Assembly: GCF_018215265.2 (NCBI RefSeq)
Contig: NZ_CP136562.1
Span: 1,736,001-1,800,000, forward strand
Direction of reading: 5' to 3'
From: Paenarthrobacter sp. GOM3
GTDB lineage: Bacteria > Actinomycetota > Actinomycetes > Actinomycetales > Micrococcaceae
Length of the DNA stretch: 64,000 bases
A program made the position numbers and the translations under genes. Below, in pieces: positions 43,763 through 52,857 of this stretch (positions within the stretch are counted from its first letter, which is position 1; each line of letters opens with the position of its first letter). The notes under the pieces were generated by a model. The model worked only from the letters and a program-made list of their open reading frames with translations, was not told where the DNA came from and made no database searches.

Positions 43763-44475
43763 TGACACGAGAATTCTTTGGCCCCGAAACGGTTGCCCGC
43801 CCCGGCAAGCCTTTGGTGATTGCCATCGACGGCCCTTCAGGTTCCGGGAAGTCCAGCGTCAGCAAAGAGGTGGCCAGGCGCTTGAAGCTGGCGTACCTCG
43901 ACACCGGCGCCATGTACCGTGCCCTGACCTGGTATTGCCTGAAAACCGGTGTGGACCTTCACGACGGCGCCGCGGTAGAGGACGCCTCCAAGAAAATCCC
44001 GTTGGAAATCAGCACGTCCACGGCCACGGAGTATGTAGCCGTGGACGGAACGGATATCACGGAGGAAATCAGGGACCCCCTCATTTCCTCGTCGGTGAGT
44101 GCGGTCGCCACCACCCTCGGGGCGCGCACGGAACTCATTCGCCGGCAGCGGGAGCTCATCGGCCAGCACCACCACCGCATGGTGGTGGAAGGGCGCGACA
44201 TTACTACCGTCGTCGTCCCCAATGCCGAGGTCCGCATGCTGCTGACCGCCAGTGAGGAAGCCAGGCTCCGGCGTCGTGGGATCCAGTTGGGTGGCACGCA
44301 AAGCAAGGAACAACTAGCCGCCCAAGTGATCCAGCGCGATGCCAAGGACTCCACGGTGGTGAACTTTACGCAGGCAGCCGACGGCGTAGTGACGCTCGAT
44401 TCTTCGGACCTGGACTTCGAGGAGACGGTGGATACCGCCCTGGCGATCGTCAGCAAGGTCATCTATGGCGACTGA
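43762..44475 (+). CDS. cmk: Cytidylate kinase
   Basis: It phosphorylates CMP and dCMP. It has 237 residues from ATG 43762, which shares a base with the tyrA stop. The P-loop IDGPSGSGKSS is near residue 23, YLDTGAMYRALT is the NMP-binding block, and VVEGRDITTVVVPNA and RDAKDS complete the family pattern. The end overlaps plsC by 11 bases. Confidence 0.95.
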   Translation: MTREFFGPETVARPGKPLVIAIDGPSGSGKSSVSKEVARRLKLAYLDTGAMYRALTWYCLKTGVDLHDGAAVEDASKKIPLEISTSTATEYVAVDGTDITEEIRDPLISSSVSAVATTLGARTELIRRQRELIGQHHHRMVVEGRDITTVVVPNAEVRMLLTASEEARLRRRGIQLGGTQSKEQLAAQVIQRDAKDSTVVNFTQAADGVVTLDSSDLDFEETVDTALAIVSKVIYGD

Positions 44476-45199
44476 GAACCAGCTTCCAGCGCCATGGACG
44501 CGGCTGTGGAGCCGTCCCATCGGATGGATCATTGACCATCTGTTCTACCGGACCGAGATCACGGGCAAAAGTAACGTGCCCGCCGCCGGACCGGTGGTTT
44601 TCGCCGCCAACCACGTCAGCTTCCTCGACGGCCCGGTTATGTTCGGTGCTTCGCCCCGCCCCATGCACATCCTGGTCAAGAAGGAGATGTTCACAGGTAT
44701 CCTCGGCAAGGTCCTCAGGGGCTCCGGGCAGATTCCCGTGGACCGTACAGGGGACCGCGTGGCCCTGCACACCGCCAGGAAACTGCTCGACGCCGGCCGT
44801 TGCGTCGGTATCCTGCCGGAAGGAAGCCGGGGGAGCGGTTCCGCCGAAAGCATCAGCAGCGGAGTTGCCTGGCTGGCACTGAACTCTGCCGCGACAGTCA
44901 TACCGGTCGCCATTCTTGGAACCCGTCAGGGTGATGAGCATCGGGACCATATCCCCAAACCACGCCGGAAGCTCTATGTCAGCTTCGGCGAACCAGTCAC
45001 GGTGAAGCGCCGGAAGGGCGAGCCGGGGCGTGTTTCAATGGACAGGGCGGCTGCGGACATCCGCGACGCCCTGGCCGAACACGTCCAGGACGCCATCCGG
45101 GCCACGGGCCAGGGCCTCCCCAGCGAGCCCGCGCCCGGAGCATCCACTTCGCAGCACCGCCAAACAGCAGTAGCCGGGACGCCGGCAGACCACCCCTAA
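44465..45199 (+). CDS. plsC: 1-acyl-sn-glycerol-3-phosphate acyltransferase
   Basis: It acylates lysophosphatidic acid in phospholipid synthesis. It has 244 residues. The catalytic NHxxxxD box is [16 protein letters not shown] is block II and ILPEGSRG is block III. The C-terminal 40 residues are disordered. It sits between cmk and der, which are adjacent in mycobacteria. A second plsC-like gene is at 62776. Confidence 0.9.
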   Translation: MATENQLPAPWTRLWSRPIGWIIDHLFYRTEITGKSNVPAAGPVVFAANHVSFLDGPVMFGASPRPMHILVKKEMFTGILGKVLRGSGQIPVDRTGDRVALHTARKLLDAGRCVGILPEGSRGSGSAESISSGVAWLALNSAATVIPVAILGTRQGDEHRDHIPKPRRKLYVSFGEPVTVKRRKGEPGRVSMDRAAADIRDALAEHVQDAIRATGQGLPSEPAPGASTSQHRQTAVAGTPADHP

Positions 45200-45209
45200 G
45201 GAAAGTGCA

Positions 45210-46760
45210 ATGAGCGATACGACTCAAAAATCCGGCCTCCACGGAGCCGGCGACGACGAATACACGCCCACCGGCACCGACCAGGTGGCGGAGAACCTGG
45301 CTGCCCTGGACGACGACGAGGCCGAACTCCGCGCCGCGTCCCTCCGGGCCGGCCTGGACGATTACGAGCTCGATGAAGAAGATGCAGCGCTGCTGAGCGG
45401 CGAGTACGGCGACGAGGGCGACGAAGGCCCCCTGAAGCTGGACCCCGTCCTCGCCATCATCGGCCGGCCGAACGTGGGCAAGTCCACCCTGGTGAACCGC
45501 ATCCTGGGACGCCGTGAAGCAGTGGTGGAAGACACCCCCGGTGTGACCCGCGACCGCGTGATGTACTCGGCCAACTGGAACGGCCGCAACTTCACCCTGG
45601 TGGACACCGGCGGATGGGAGCACGACGCCAAGGGCATCCACGCCCGGGTCGCCGAGCAGGCCGAGATGGCTGTTGAACTCGCAGACGCCGTGCTTTTCGT
45701 CGTGGACTCTGCCGTGGGCGCAACCGCCACGGACGAGGGCGTCATGAAGATGCTCCGCAAGAGCAAGAAGCCGGTCATCATGGTGGCCAACAAGGTTGAC
45801 GACTTCGCCCAGGAAGCCGACACGGCGACGCTGTGGGGCCTTGGCTTTGGCGAGCCGTACCCCGTTTCCGCACTACACGGCCGCGGAGTCGCCGACCTCC
45901 TTGACCACGTCATGGACACCCTGCCCGAATACTCGCTGGTGGAAGGCGTGGACCGCACCGGCGGACCACGACGCATCGCGCTGATCGGTCGCCCGAACGT
46001 GGGCAAGTCCTCGCTGCTGAACAAGCTTGCGGGCTCCGAGCGTGTGGTGGTGGACACCTTGGCCGGCACCACGCGTGACCCTGTTGACGAGTTCATCGAA
46101 CTCGGCGACCGCACCTGGCGCTTCGTGGATACTGCCGGTATCCGCCGTCGTCAGCACATGGCACAGGGTGCGGACTTCTACGCGTCCCTGCGTACGCAGG
46201 CCGCACTCGAAAAGGCGGAGGTCGCCGTCGTGCTTCTTGCCGTCGACGAGGTCCTTAGTGAGCAGGACGTCCGCATCCTCCAGTTGGCTATCGAGTCCGG
46301 CCGTGCGCTGGTTCTCGCGTTCAACAAGTGGGACCTGCTGGACGACGAACGCCGCCGTTACCTTGAGCGCGAAATCGAGCAGGACCTGGCCCACGTTGAG
46401 TGGGCACCGCGCGTCAACATCTCAGCCAAGACCGGCTGGCACAAGGACCGCCTGGTTCCTGCGCTGGACACGGCACTGGAGAGCTGGGACCGTCGTATCC
46501 CCACCGGACGCCTGAACGCGTTCCTGGGCGAACTGGTTGCCGCGCACCCGCACCCCGTCCGTGGTGGCAAGCAGCCGCGCATCCTCTTCGGCACGCAGGC
46601 ATCAAGCCGGCCGCCGAAGTTCGTGCTGTTCACCACCGGCTTCCTGGACCCCGGATACCGCCGTTTCATCACCCGCCGCCTCCGCGAAACGTTCGGCTTT
46701 GAGGGCACGCCCATCGAGGTCAACATGCGTGTCCGCGAGAAGCGCGGCAAGAAGCGCTGA
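45210..46760 (+). CDS. der: GTPase Der (EngA), ribosome assembly
   Basis: This double-GTPase is needed for 50S assembly. It has 516 residues with GGAAAG before the ATG. An acidic N-terminal extension covers about 1-77. The two G1 loops GRPNVGKS lie near 84 and 259, with DTPGVTRD and DTLAGTTRD switch regions and the NKVD and NKWD specificity boxes. The C-terminal KH-like domain is complete. It ends the rluB-tyrA-cmk-plsC-der unit. Confidence 0.95.
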   Translation: MSDTTQKSGLHGAGDDEYTPTGTDQVAENLAALDDDEAELRAASLRAGLDDYELDEEDAALLSGEYGDEGDEGPLKLDPVLAIIGRPNVGKSTLVNRILGRREAVVEDTPGVTRDRVMYSANWNGRNFTLVDTGGWEHDAKGIHARVAEQAEMAVELADAVLFVVDSAVGATATDEGVMKMLRKSKKPVIMVANKVDDFAQEADTATLWGLGFGEPYPVSALHGRGVADLLDHVMDTLPEYSLVEGVDRTGGPRRIALIGRPNVGKSSLLNKLAGSERVVVDTLAGTTRDPVDEFIELGDRTWRFVDTAGIRRRQHMAQGADFYASLRTQAALEKAEVAVVLLAVDEVLSEQDVRILQLAIESGRALVLAFNKWDLLDDERRRYLEREIEQDLAHVEWAPRVNISAKTGWHKDRLVPALDTALESWDRRIPTGRLNAFLGELVAAHPHPVRGGKQPRILFGTQASSRPPKFVLFTTGFLDPGYRRFITRRLRETFGFEGTPIEVNMRVREKRGKKR

Positions 46761-46799
46761 TTGAGACGGGCATCACAGCCGAGTTTGGCTGAGATGGCG

Positions 46800-46826
46800 T
46801 TGGCACCCTCCAACTTCGTGTAAGCT
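46800..46826 (+). promoter_or_regulatory. Possible tRNA-Pro promoter
   Basis: TTGGCA (46800-46805) and TAAGCT (46821-46826) are 15 bp apart, a short spacer, 76 bp before the tRNA. A CCTCCAA/TTGGAGG hairpin overlaps and might instead end der transcription. Confidence 0.3.
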
Positions 46827-46901
46827 TTTGGAGGTGGTTCGGCCGGACTGCTTAGGTGGGACTCTTCGGAGGAAAACCTGGGCGGAGAACGGTGGAACCA
46901 G

Positions 46902-46978
<77 letters not shown>

Positions 46979-46979
46979 T

Positions 46980-47020
46980 AAAGGCCGGAATCACGCGGAA
47001 ACGCGATGATTCCGGCCTTT
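46980..47020 (+). terminator. Terminator after tRNA-Pro
   Basis: AAAGGCCGGAATCA (46980-46993) pairs with 47007-47020. An inner CGCG/CGCG stem is capped by GAAA. Confidence 0.85.
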
Positions 47021-47105
47021 GGTCGTTAACGTGCCATGTTCTCCCGGCTTGTCCGTTGGGCCCGGCGTTCAATGCCTGGGAAAACGAACAAGACCGGGAT
47101 TTTGG

Positions 47106-47552
47106 CTAGGCCTTCTGCAGTGCCCCAAGCGCCCGGACCAGGGGTTCAAGCTCAGGCACGGCCTCGGCCGCATCCAGTGCTGCAGCCAGGGTGTCGTCAT
47201 GGACCGGCTTGGCTGCCTCGAGCAGCTTCTGACCGGCTGCCGTCAGCTCGGTGTAAATGCCCCGACGGTCATCTGCGCACAGAATACGGGTGAGGAGTCC
47301 GCGGTCTTCAAGCCGGTTGACCAGGCGGGTAGTGGCGCTGCTGGACAGGGCAGTGGCGCGGGCCAATTGCTGCATCCGCATGTGCCACCCGTCCTGGCGG
47401 CTCAGGGCGTCCAGGACCGTGTATTCAACCACGGACAAGTCGCTGGCGGCCTGCAGCGCCTTCTCCAGTTCCGCCTCGATGCTTCCGTGCAGGGCCGCAA
47501 GGGTGCGCCAGCCCTGTGCCCGAACCTCGACGGCGTCATCCTTGATGCCCAT
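47106..47552 (-). CDS. MarR-family regulator
   Basis: The 148-residue regulator has the MarR winged helix (LSVVEYTVLDALSRQDG, MQQLARATALSSSATTRLVNRLEDRGLLTR, DRRGIYTELTAAG). I chose ATG 47552, which has GAGGAG upstream; the open frame extends 102 codons further into the divergent gene and is a shadow. It is divergent from an MFS exporter and probably represses it, since the gap holds repeated TGCAACTA boxes. Confidence 0.9.
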   Translation of the reverse strand: MGIKDDAVEVRAQGWRTLAALHGSIEAELEKALQAASDLSVVEYTVLDALSRQDGWHMRMQQLARATALSSSATTRLVNRLEDRGLLTRILCADDRRGIYTELTAAGQKLLEAAKPVHDDTLAAALDAAEAVPELEPLVRALGALQKA

Positions 47553-47606
47553 GTGTGCTGTGCTCCTCAGTTGTTTGGCGGATCCGGGCAGACGCACCAG
47601 GAAAAG

Positions 47607-47662
47607 TAGTTGCTTGCGCAAGTATCTAGCGTGTGCAACTATATATAGAGCGTCTGCAACTA
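47607..47662. promoter_or_regulatory. Candidate MarR operator cluster
   Basis: TGCAACTA occurs at 47634-47641 and 47655-47662, exactly 21 bp apart. An inverted TAGTTGC (47607-47613) leads into the perfect palindrome CTTGCGCAAG (47613-47622). The AT-rich TATATATA between the boxes may be part of a promoter. Confidence 0.55.
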
Positions 47663-47727
47663 ATATTCTACGGTTCCCGGCGGCGCACTTCCACTCCCGT
47701 GGGAACCACCCAGATAAGGAGCTCCAC

Positions 47728-48936
47728 ATGCCCGCAGGGTTGATTGCCCTTGCCCTAGGCGGATTTGGCATCGGATTGACCGAATTCGTGATCATGGGCC
47801 TCCTGCCGGAGGTTGCTGCCGACTTCCAGGTCAGCGAGGCTTCTGCCGGATGGTTCATTTCCGGCTACGCCCTCAGCGTCACTGTCGGTGCCCTGCTGGT
47901 GACGGCTGCGGTAACCCGCCTGCCGCGTAAACCTGTCCTCATGGGTTTGCTCGTCCTCTTCATTGCCGGCAATTTCCTTTCCGCCATCGCCGACAGCTAC
48001 ACGGCCATGCTGATTGGCCGCATTGTCGCCGCGCTATGCCACGGCGCCTTCTTCGGTATCGGATCGGTGGTGGCCGCGAGCCTGGTCCCGTCCCACAAGA
48101 AGGCCGGAGCCATCGCCATCATGTTCACCGGCCTGACGGCCGCCAATGTGCTGGGCGTGCCCTTTGGAACCCTCCTTGGCCAGAACTTCGGCTGGCGCTC
48201 CACTTTCTGGGCAATCACCGCTATTGGTGTCATCGCACTCCTCGGTATCGCGCTCATGGTCCCCAAGGCCAGCACGGAACCGACCAAGGGTCTTCGCAGC
48301 GAACTGGGTGCCTTCAAGTCCGGCCAGGTCTGGCTCTCCATCGTGGTCACCATCCTGGGCTTCGGTGGAATGTTCGGTGCCTTCACCTACATTGCTTTTA
48401 CCCTGACGGAGGTCTCCGGTTTCGAGTCCGGTGCGGTGCCGTGGCTCCTGGTGCTGTTCGGAGGCGGACTCTTTGTTGGAAACTTCCTCGGTGGCAAGGC
48501 GGCGGACAAGGCCTTGGATAAGACACTCATCGTCATCCTCGCGGGGCTCGTCGTCGTACTGGTGTTCTTTGCCCTCACTGCTTCCAACGGCATTGCCACA
48601 TTGATCTCCCTCGCACTGATGGGCGGGTTTGGATTCGCGACAGTCCCTGGCCTGCAGATGCGGGTCATGCATTTCGCCTCTACAGCGCCGACGCTTGCGT
48701 CCGGGGCGAACATCGGTGCCTTCAACCTGGGTAACGCGCTGGGAGCCTGGCTCGGCGGCGTGACCATCACGGCAGGGCTCGGCTACACGTCACCCATCTG
48801 GGCCGGCGCCGGCATCACTGTCGCAGCACTGGTGGTCATGGTCATTGCTGCCGTCACGGCCATGCGCGGGGAAGGCGCGGCACCTGCTGCAGCGTCCGAC
48901 GTCGAACGCGAACCACGTGGGGCGACTGTCGCCTGA
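47728..48936 (+). CDS. MFS efflux transporter, DHA1/AraJ type
   Basis: The 402-residue major-facilitator protein has about 12 membrane helices. ATG 47728 has AAGGAG eight bases upstream. LTEFVIMGLLPEVA in helix 1 and GRIVAALCHGAFFG (motif B region) resemble the AraJ/Cmx/NepI group of drug or metabolite exporters. The substrate cannot be predicted. The divergent MarR gene suggests induction by a small aromatic or antibiotic. Confidence 0.88.
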   Translation: MPAGLIALALGGFGIGLTEFVIMGLLPEVAADFQVSEASAGWFISGYALSVTVGALLVTAAVTRLPRKPVLMGLLVLFIAGNFLSAIADSYTAMLIGRIVAALCHGAFFGIGSVVAASLVPSHKKAGAIAIMFTGLTAANVLGVPFGTLLGQNFGWRSTFWAITAIGVIALLGIALMVPKASTEPTKGLRSELGAFKSGQVWLSIVVTILGFGGMFGAFTYIAFTLTEVSGFESGAVPWLLVLFGGGLFVGNFLGGKAADKALDKTLIVILAGLVVVLVFFALTASNGIATLISLALMGGFGFATVPGLQMRVMHFASTAPTLASGANIGAFNLGNALGAWLGGVTITAGLGYTSPIWAGAGITVAALVVMVIAAVTAMRGEGAAPAAASDVEREPRGATVA

Positions 48937-48954
48937 GGCTGAACCGCCAGCAGG

Positions 48955-48990
48955 AAAAACCCGCCACGGACCGTTCCGTGGCGGGTTTTT
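48955..48990. terminator. Bidirectional terminator, MFS gene and membrane gene
   Basis: A perfect 16-bp stem (48955-48970 with 48975-48990), loop CCGT, has A5 on one side and T5 on the other. Confidence 0.95.
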
Positions 48991-48996
48991 GGCGTC

Positions 48997-49578
48997 CTAT
49001 GCCAAGGGCGTCGAGTCGGGGGTTCCCGCGGCTGCGTTCCTGGCGGCCCTGGCGCGTTCGCTTTCGGCCTGCTTCAAAGCTTTCATCTGCTTTCCGCGCC
49101 TCCTCCATACAGCCCAAAGCACTGTGATTCCAACGAAGACCACCACGGCGGCAATCGCGGAAATTGCGGTCCAGGTTGTGAAGAATCCTGCATCCACGCT
49201 CAGGGTCCGCTGGCCCGCGTGGGCTGACTCGGTGCTGCCGAACACTATCCCGGCCGTGAGCAGGTTGGGGGTGGCGATAGCGACGGCTACCAGGAGAATG
49301 GAGATCTTCCACGGCCAGGTCACGGCTTTGCGGGTGGCCTGCCAGGCCACAAGCAAGGGAATGAAGGTGAAGACGAAGCCGTAAAACATGCCCACCAGGA
49401 CGCTCGCTCCAAGGTCACGCCGTATTTGCCCTGCGATGACATCGGACCACCAGCGCGGGAGTATGGCGCCAAGAATAAAGCAGGCGCAAACCGCGACAAG
49501 CAACGCCACCAGTATCAGAATGACTTTGACCCCCGCATTGCCCTTTTTCCGAGCTGGTACTTGTGCTTGTTCAGTCAT
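48997..49578 (-). CDS. Four-helix membrane protein, unknown function
   Basis: The 193-residue protein has predicted helices near 17-40, 57-79, 91-113 and 132-158, a short basic N-terminus and a charged C-terminal helix (160-183) likely in the cytoplasm. The polar stretch after helix 3 (STESAHAGQRTL) would lie outside. No family recognised. It is convergent with the MFS gene through a shared terminator, and CATGAT six bases before its ATG could be a poor -10. Confidence 0.7.
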   Translation of the reverse strand: MTEQAQVPARKKGNAGVKVILILVALLVAVCACFILGAILPRWWSDVIAGQIRRDLGASVLVGMFYGFVFTFIPLLVAWQATRKAVTWPWKISILLVAVAIATPNLLTAGIVFGSTESAHAGQRTLSVDAGFFTTWTAISAIAAVVVFVGITVLWAVWRRRGKQMKALKQAESERARAARNAAAGTPDSTPLA

Positions 49579-49695
49579 GGGTCAATCATGGCAGAGACCC
49601 CCTTGGGTGCAGGGGAATTGTGCCTATACTTTCAGCGGTGGCCAGCATTGCGGGCCGCCGTCGAGATTCGCCATTATCCCGATGAAAGGCCACCC

Positions 49696-50082
49696 GTGAG
49701 CAATATTCCAGCAGATCTTTCCTACACCGCAGAACACGAATGGGTGTCCGCTCCGGACTCCGAAGGAGTGGTGCGGATTGGCATCACCGACTTTGCACAG
49801 GATGCGCTGGGCGATGTCGTGTACGCCCAAATGCCAGAACCCGGCACCAAGGTCACCGGAAACCAAGTGGTGGGGGAGGTCGAGTCGACCAAAAGCGTCA
49901 GCGATATCTACGCTCCGGTGACGGGAGAAGTCATTAATCGCAATGACGCCCTTGATACTGATCCTGCCCTCATTAACTCCGACCCTTACGGCGAAGGTTG
50001 GCTGATCGAAGTAAAACTGGCCGAGGCAGACGCCGTGGATTCCTTGCTCAGTGCATCGGAGTACGAACAACAGGTAGGCTAA
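49696..50082 (+). CDS. gcvH: Glycine cleavage system H protein
   Basis: This lipoyl carrier has 128 residues. Lys66 in ESTKSVSD is the lipoylated residue, and the GEVESTKSVSDIYAPVTG fold block is intact. The start is GTG 49696 with GAAAGG upstream. gcvT and gcvP are not adjacent. The same gcvH-FHA-MerR-nuclease-MerR order occurs in mycobacteria (Rv1826-1830), so the separation is ancestral. Confidence 0.95.
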   Translation: MSNIPADLSYTAEHEWVSAPDSEGVVRIGITDFAQDALGDVVYAQMPEPGTKVTGNQVVGEVESTKSVSDIYAPVTGEVINRNDALDTDPALINSDPYGEGWLIEVKLAEADAVDSLLSASEYEQQVG

Positions 50083-50216
50083 AGTTATCTGGCCCGTCAG
50101 GCCGTTTCCCCTCGTGGGAAGGGGTACGGCGGGCCGGGAACCGATTTGCCCGGCGGTACCGGGATGCGGAAGTGCTGGCAGGGTTTGGAACTGCCGGCGG
50201 ATGAGGAGGAAATTCC

Positions 50217-50693
50217 ATGGTTGGCGGCGAACAGAATCAAGCCAATGTCGGGAACGGCGCGGAGGAGCAGCCTACGTCGGAGACCACCTCGATCAGCATC
50301 ACGCCAACGTGGGATGAGCCCAGCATCGCCCCCCAGTTGGGCGCCGAGGAACAGGCGTCGGTGGACGCCCTGCCTCCGAACTCGGCTTTGTTGATCGCGC
50401 ACAGCGGACCCAACGCCGGTGCCAGGTTCCTGCTCGATGCGGACACCACCACGGCCGGACGTCACCCCGATGCGGACATCTTCCTTGACGATGTCACTGT
50501 GTCCCGCAAGCATGTCCAGTTCATTCGGACGGCTACCGGTTTCGAGTTGGTGGACATGGGCAGCCTCAATGGAACGTACGTCAACCACGACCGCGTTGAC
50601 CGCGTGCAGCTCAAGAGCGGCAATGAGGTCCAGATCGGCAAGTTCCGGTTGACCTACTACCTGAGCCCTGTCCGCGCAGCAGGCCAAGTCTGA
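50217..50693 (+). CDS. garA: FHA-domain regulator, GarA/OdhI type
   Basis: In relatives the unphosphorylated protein inhibits 2-oxoglutarate dehydrogenase and glutamate dehydrogenase and is switched by PknG/PknB. It has 158 residues, with GAGGAGG before ATG 50217. Residues 22-25 are ETTS, matching the phosphorylated Thr pair of GarA. The FHA domain has TAGRHPDADI, VSRKHVQF and GSLNGTYVN, which binds its own phospho-Thr tail. The context with gcvH is conserved. Confidence 0.92.
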   Translation: MVGGEQNQANVGNGAEEQPTSETTSISITPTWDEPSIAPQLGAEEQASVDALPPNSALLIAHSGPNAGARFLLDADTTTAGRHPDADIFLDDVTVSRKHVQFIRTATGFELVDMGSLNGTYVNHDRVDRVQLKSGNEVQIGKFRLTYYLSPVRAAGQV

Positions 50694-50707
50694 CGGGGTA
50701 TCTGCCT

Positions 50708-51430
50708 GTGGCTATTGCCCAGCCGGACCGCCGCGGACCGCAGGTCCTCAACATCGGGGAAGTCCTCGCACAGCTGAGCGATGACTTCCCGGGGATGTCT
50801 GCGTCCAAGATCCGTTTCCTCGAGGAAAAGGGCCTCATTAACCCGAAGAGGACACCTGCCGGGTACAGGCAGTACGCCGATCACGATGTGGAGCGGCTCC
50901 GTTTTGTCCTCGCCCTGCAGCGAGACCAGTACTTGCCACTCAAAGTCATCAAGGATTACCTCGATGCCATCGACCGTGGAGAGCGGCCGGAGAACCTGCC
51001 CCCGGGCGTCACGGTTTCTCCCAGGGTTGTTTCGGCGGAGATGGCAGCAGAAGTGCAGGGGCGTGCCCGGGCACTGACGGAGGAGCAACTGCGTGCCGAG
51101 TCCGGGGCCAGCGTGCCGTTGTTGGAGTCGCTCCTGAGCTTCGGACTGATCAGCCATAGCGGCGGGAAGTTTGACGAGCACGCCCTGCAGGTCGCCAGGG
51201 CATGTGTCCAGTTGGAAAGCCATGGGCTTGAACCGCGCCACCTCCGGCCGTTCCAGGCGGCTGCGGAACGCGAATTCGGATTGGTCGAGCGGGCTGTTGC
51301 TCCGTTGACATCCCGCCGCGACGCCGCTTCGCAGGCGCGGGCAGCCGAGGCCGCCCGCGAGATCAGCGATCTCTGCCTGACTCTTCACAGGGCACTGGTC
51401 CACGGACACATCTCCCGGATGGACGGCTAA
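50708..51430 (+). CDS. MerR-family regulator, FtsR/Rv1828-like
   Basis: It has 240 residues from GTG 50708. The N-terminal MerR helix-turn-helix is LNIGEVLAQLSDDFPGMSAS, with RFLEEKGLINPKRTPAGYRQY as wing. A helical C-terminal domain follows (about 115-235). The Corynebacterium orthologue FtsR activates ftsZ. Its TAA overlaps the next ATG by one base. Confidence 0.88.
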   Translation: MAIAQPDRRGPQVLNIGEVLAQLSDDFPGMSASKIRFLEEKGLINPKRTPAGYRQYADHDVERLRFVLALQRDQYLPLKVIKDYLDAIDRGERPENLPPGVTVSPRVVSAEMAAEVQGRARALTEEQLRAESGASVPLLESLLSFGLISHSGGKFDEHALQVARACVQLESHGLEPRHLRPFQAAAEREFGLVERAVAPLTSRRDAASQARAAEAAREISDLCLTLHRALVHGHISRMDG

Positions 51431-51933
51431 TGATCGAGGTCGAAATCGTCGGCGTCCGGATCGAACTGCCGTCCAACCAGCCGCTGGTCCTCCTGCGGGA
51501 AATCAATGGCGAGCGTCACGTTCCCATTTGGATAGGTACCCCTGAGGCCAGCGCCATCGCCCTTGCCCAGCAGGGCGTCGTCCCTCCGCGGCCCATGACC
51601 CACGATCTCCTGGTGGATGTGGTGGAATCCTTGGGACATTCGATTATCAGCGTCAACATTGTGGCGGTCGAGGACAACATCTTCTATGGCCAACTGCAAT
51701 TCGATGACGGCACGGTGGTCAGTTCGCGCGCGTCGGATGCGTTGGCGCTTGCTTTGCGGGCCAAATGCCGTATCTGGTGTGCCGACGCCGTGGTGGACGA
51801 AGCCGGCGTCCGCATCACCGAACACGACGAAGGCGAAGACTCGGAACCGGATCCAACCGTGGACGAAGAACGTGAAATGCGTCGCTTCCGCGAGTTCCTG
51901 GATGACGTTGAGCCCGAGGATTTCGAGGGCTAA
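51430..51933 (+). CDS. Bifunctional nuclease family protein (DUF151)
   Basis: The 167-residue protein has the BFN domain: QPLVLLREINGERHVPIWIGTPEASAIALA, PRPMTHDLL and the C-terminal SRASDALALALR block. Plant members degrade DNA and RNA; bacterial roles are unclear. The acidic tail (about 135-167) is disordered. It is coupled to the preceding merR gene (TAATG). Confidence 0.88.
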   Translation: MIEVEIVGVRIELPSNQPLVLLREINGERHVPIWIGTPEASAIALAQQGVVPPRPMTHDLLVDVVESLGHSIISVNIVAVEDNIFYGQLQFDDGTVVSSRASDALALALRAKCRIWCADAVVDEAGVRITEHDEGEDSEPDPTVDEEREMRRFREFLDDVEPEDFEG

Positions 51934-51948
51934 AGGCACCCTAAGCCT

Positions 51949-51968
51949 AAAGTTGAGGGTGAAACTTT
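51949..51968. promoter_or_regulatory. Candidate MerR-type operator AAAGTT-N8-AACTTT
   Basis: The inverted repeat AAAGTT (51949-51954) and AACTTT (51963-51968), 8 bp apart, opens the 236-bp gap before the second merR gene. AGGTC-TTT-GACCT follows near 51992-52005. I see no other gene in the gap. Confidence 0.45.
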
Positions 51969-52169
51969 CGACACGACTGGAATTCGGGCCCAAGGTCTTT
52001 GACCTCGGAGCCCCACGGGCCTAACGTCGAAGGTATCAAGTTCCCGTTGCATCCACTGCCAACGCAAGTCACACTGGAAGGTGCCGCCTTGCGGGAATTA
52101 CAATGCTGCATTTCGGTGTTGTATCGGTGTGTGCACCGTCCCCAAGGGAACTGAGAACAAGGAGGTCAC

Positions 52170-52763
52170 GTGAGTCCGAAAGGCGAAGCAGGCGAGCTGA
52201 AGCAGTCCTCTGCCAGCATTGCTGCGCCCGCATCCGGCGCCCAAGGTTTGCTCTTCACAGAGGACCTTCCTGTGCTGGACGAGGACGCGGGCTACCGCGG
52301 CCCCACCGCTTGCAAAGCCGCAGGCATCACGTACCGGCAACTTGACTACTGGGCGCGTACCGGCCTTGTTGAGCCTGCCGTCCGCGGCGCCGCCGGTTCC
52401 GGTTCGCAGCGCCTCTATGGTTTCCGCGACATCCTGGTCCTCAAAGTGGTGAAGCGACTCCTCGATACTGGAGTCTCCCTGCAGCAGATCCGGACCGCCG
52501 TGGAGCACCTGCGGGAGCGCGGCGTCGAGGACCTGGCCCAAATTACCCTGATGAGCGATGGCGCCAGCGTCTATGAATGTACGTCAGCCGACGAGGTCAT
52601 TGACCTTGTACAGGGCGGACAAGGCGTTTTCGGTATCGCCGTTGGACGCGTATGGCGGGAAGTTGAGGGAAGCCTGGCCGCTCTTCCAAGCGAGCACGCC
52701 GCCGAGCAGTCCTTTCCGGACGACGAACTGAGCAAACGGCGTGTAGCGCGCCGCATCGGCTAG
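52170..52763 (+). CDS. MerR-family regulator, Rv1830-like
   Basis: The 197-residue protein starts at GTG 52170 with AAGGAGG seven bases upstream. After a disordered N-terminus (1-40), the MerR domain is GPTACKAAGITYRQLDYWARTGLVEP and RLYGFRDILVLKVVKRLLDTGVSLQQIRTAVEHL. A small C-terminal domain (GVFGIAVGRVWREVEGSL) may be the effector part. In mycobacteria the corresponding gene influences growth control. It ends the gcvH block with a terminator. Confidence 0.88.
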   Translation: MSPKGEAGELKQSSASIAAPASGAQGLLFTEDLPVLDEDAGYRGPTACKAAGITYRQLDYWARTGLVEPAVRGAAGSGSQRLYGFRDILVLKVVKRLLDTGVSLQQIRTAVEHLRERGVEDLAQITLMSDGASVYECTSADEVIDLVQGGQGVFGIAVGRVWREVEGSLAALPSEHAAEQSFPDDELSKRRVARRIG

Positions 52764-52796
52764 GAACCAGCCACCCACTGAATTCGCATGACAGAG

Positions 52797-52830
52797 TAAG
52801 AGCCTCTTCCCCGCGGGGGAGAGGCTCTTA
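52797..52830. terminator. Bidirectional terminator, merR and parA-like genes
   Basis: TAAGAGCCTCTTCCCC (52797-52812) pairs with GGGGAGAGGCTCTTA (52816-52830) with one bulged T, followed by ATTTG. Confidence 0.85.
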
Positions 52831-52857
52831 ATTTGTTGCGAAGTACTGGGTCTGGCC

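Noticed and set aside
47553..47858. N-terminal extension of the MarR regulator by 102 residues
   Set aside because: It runs through the operator region and into the divergent MFS gene; ATG 47552 has a good ribosome site and the correct family length.
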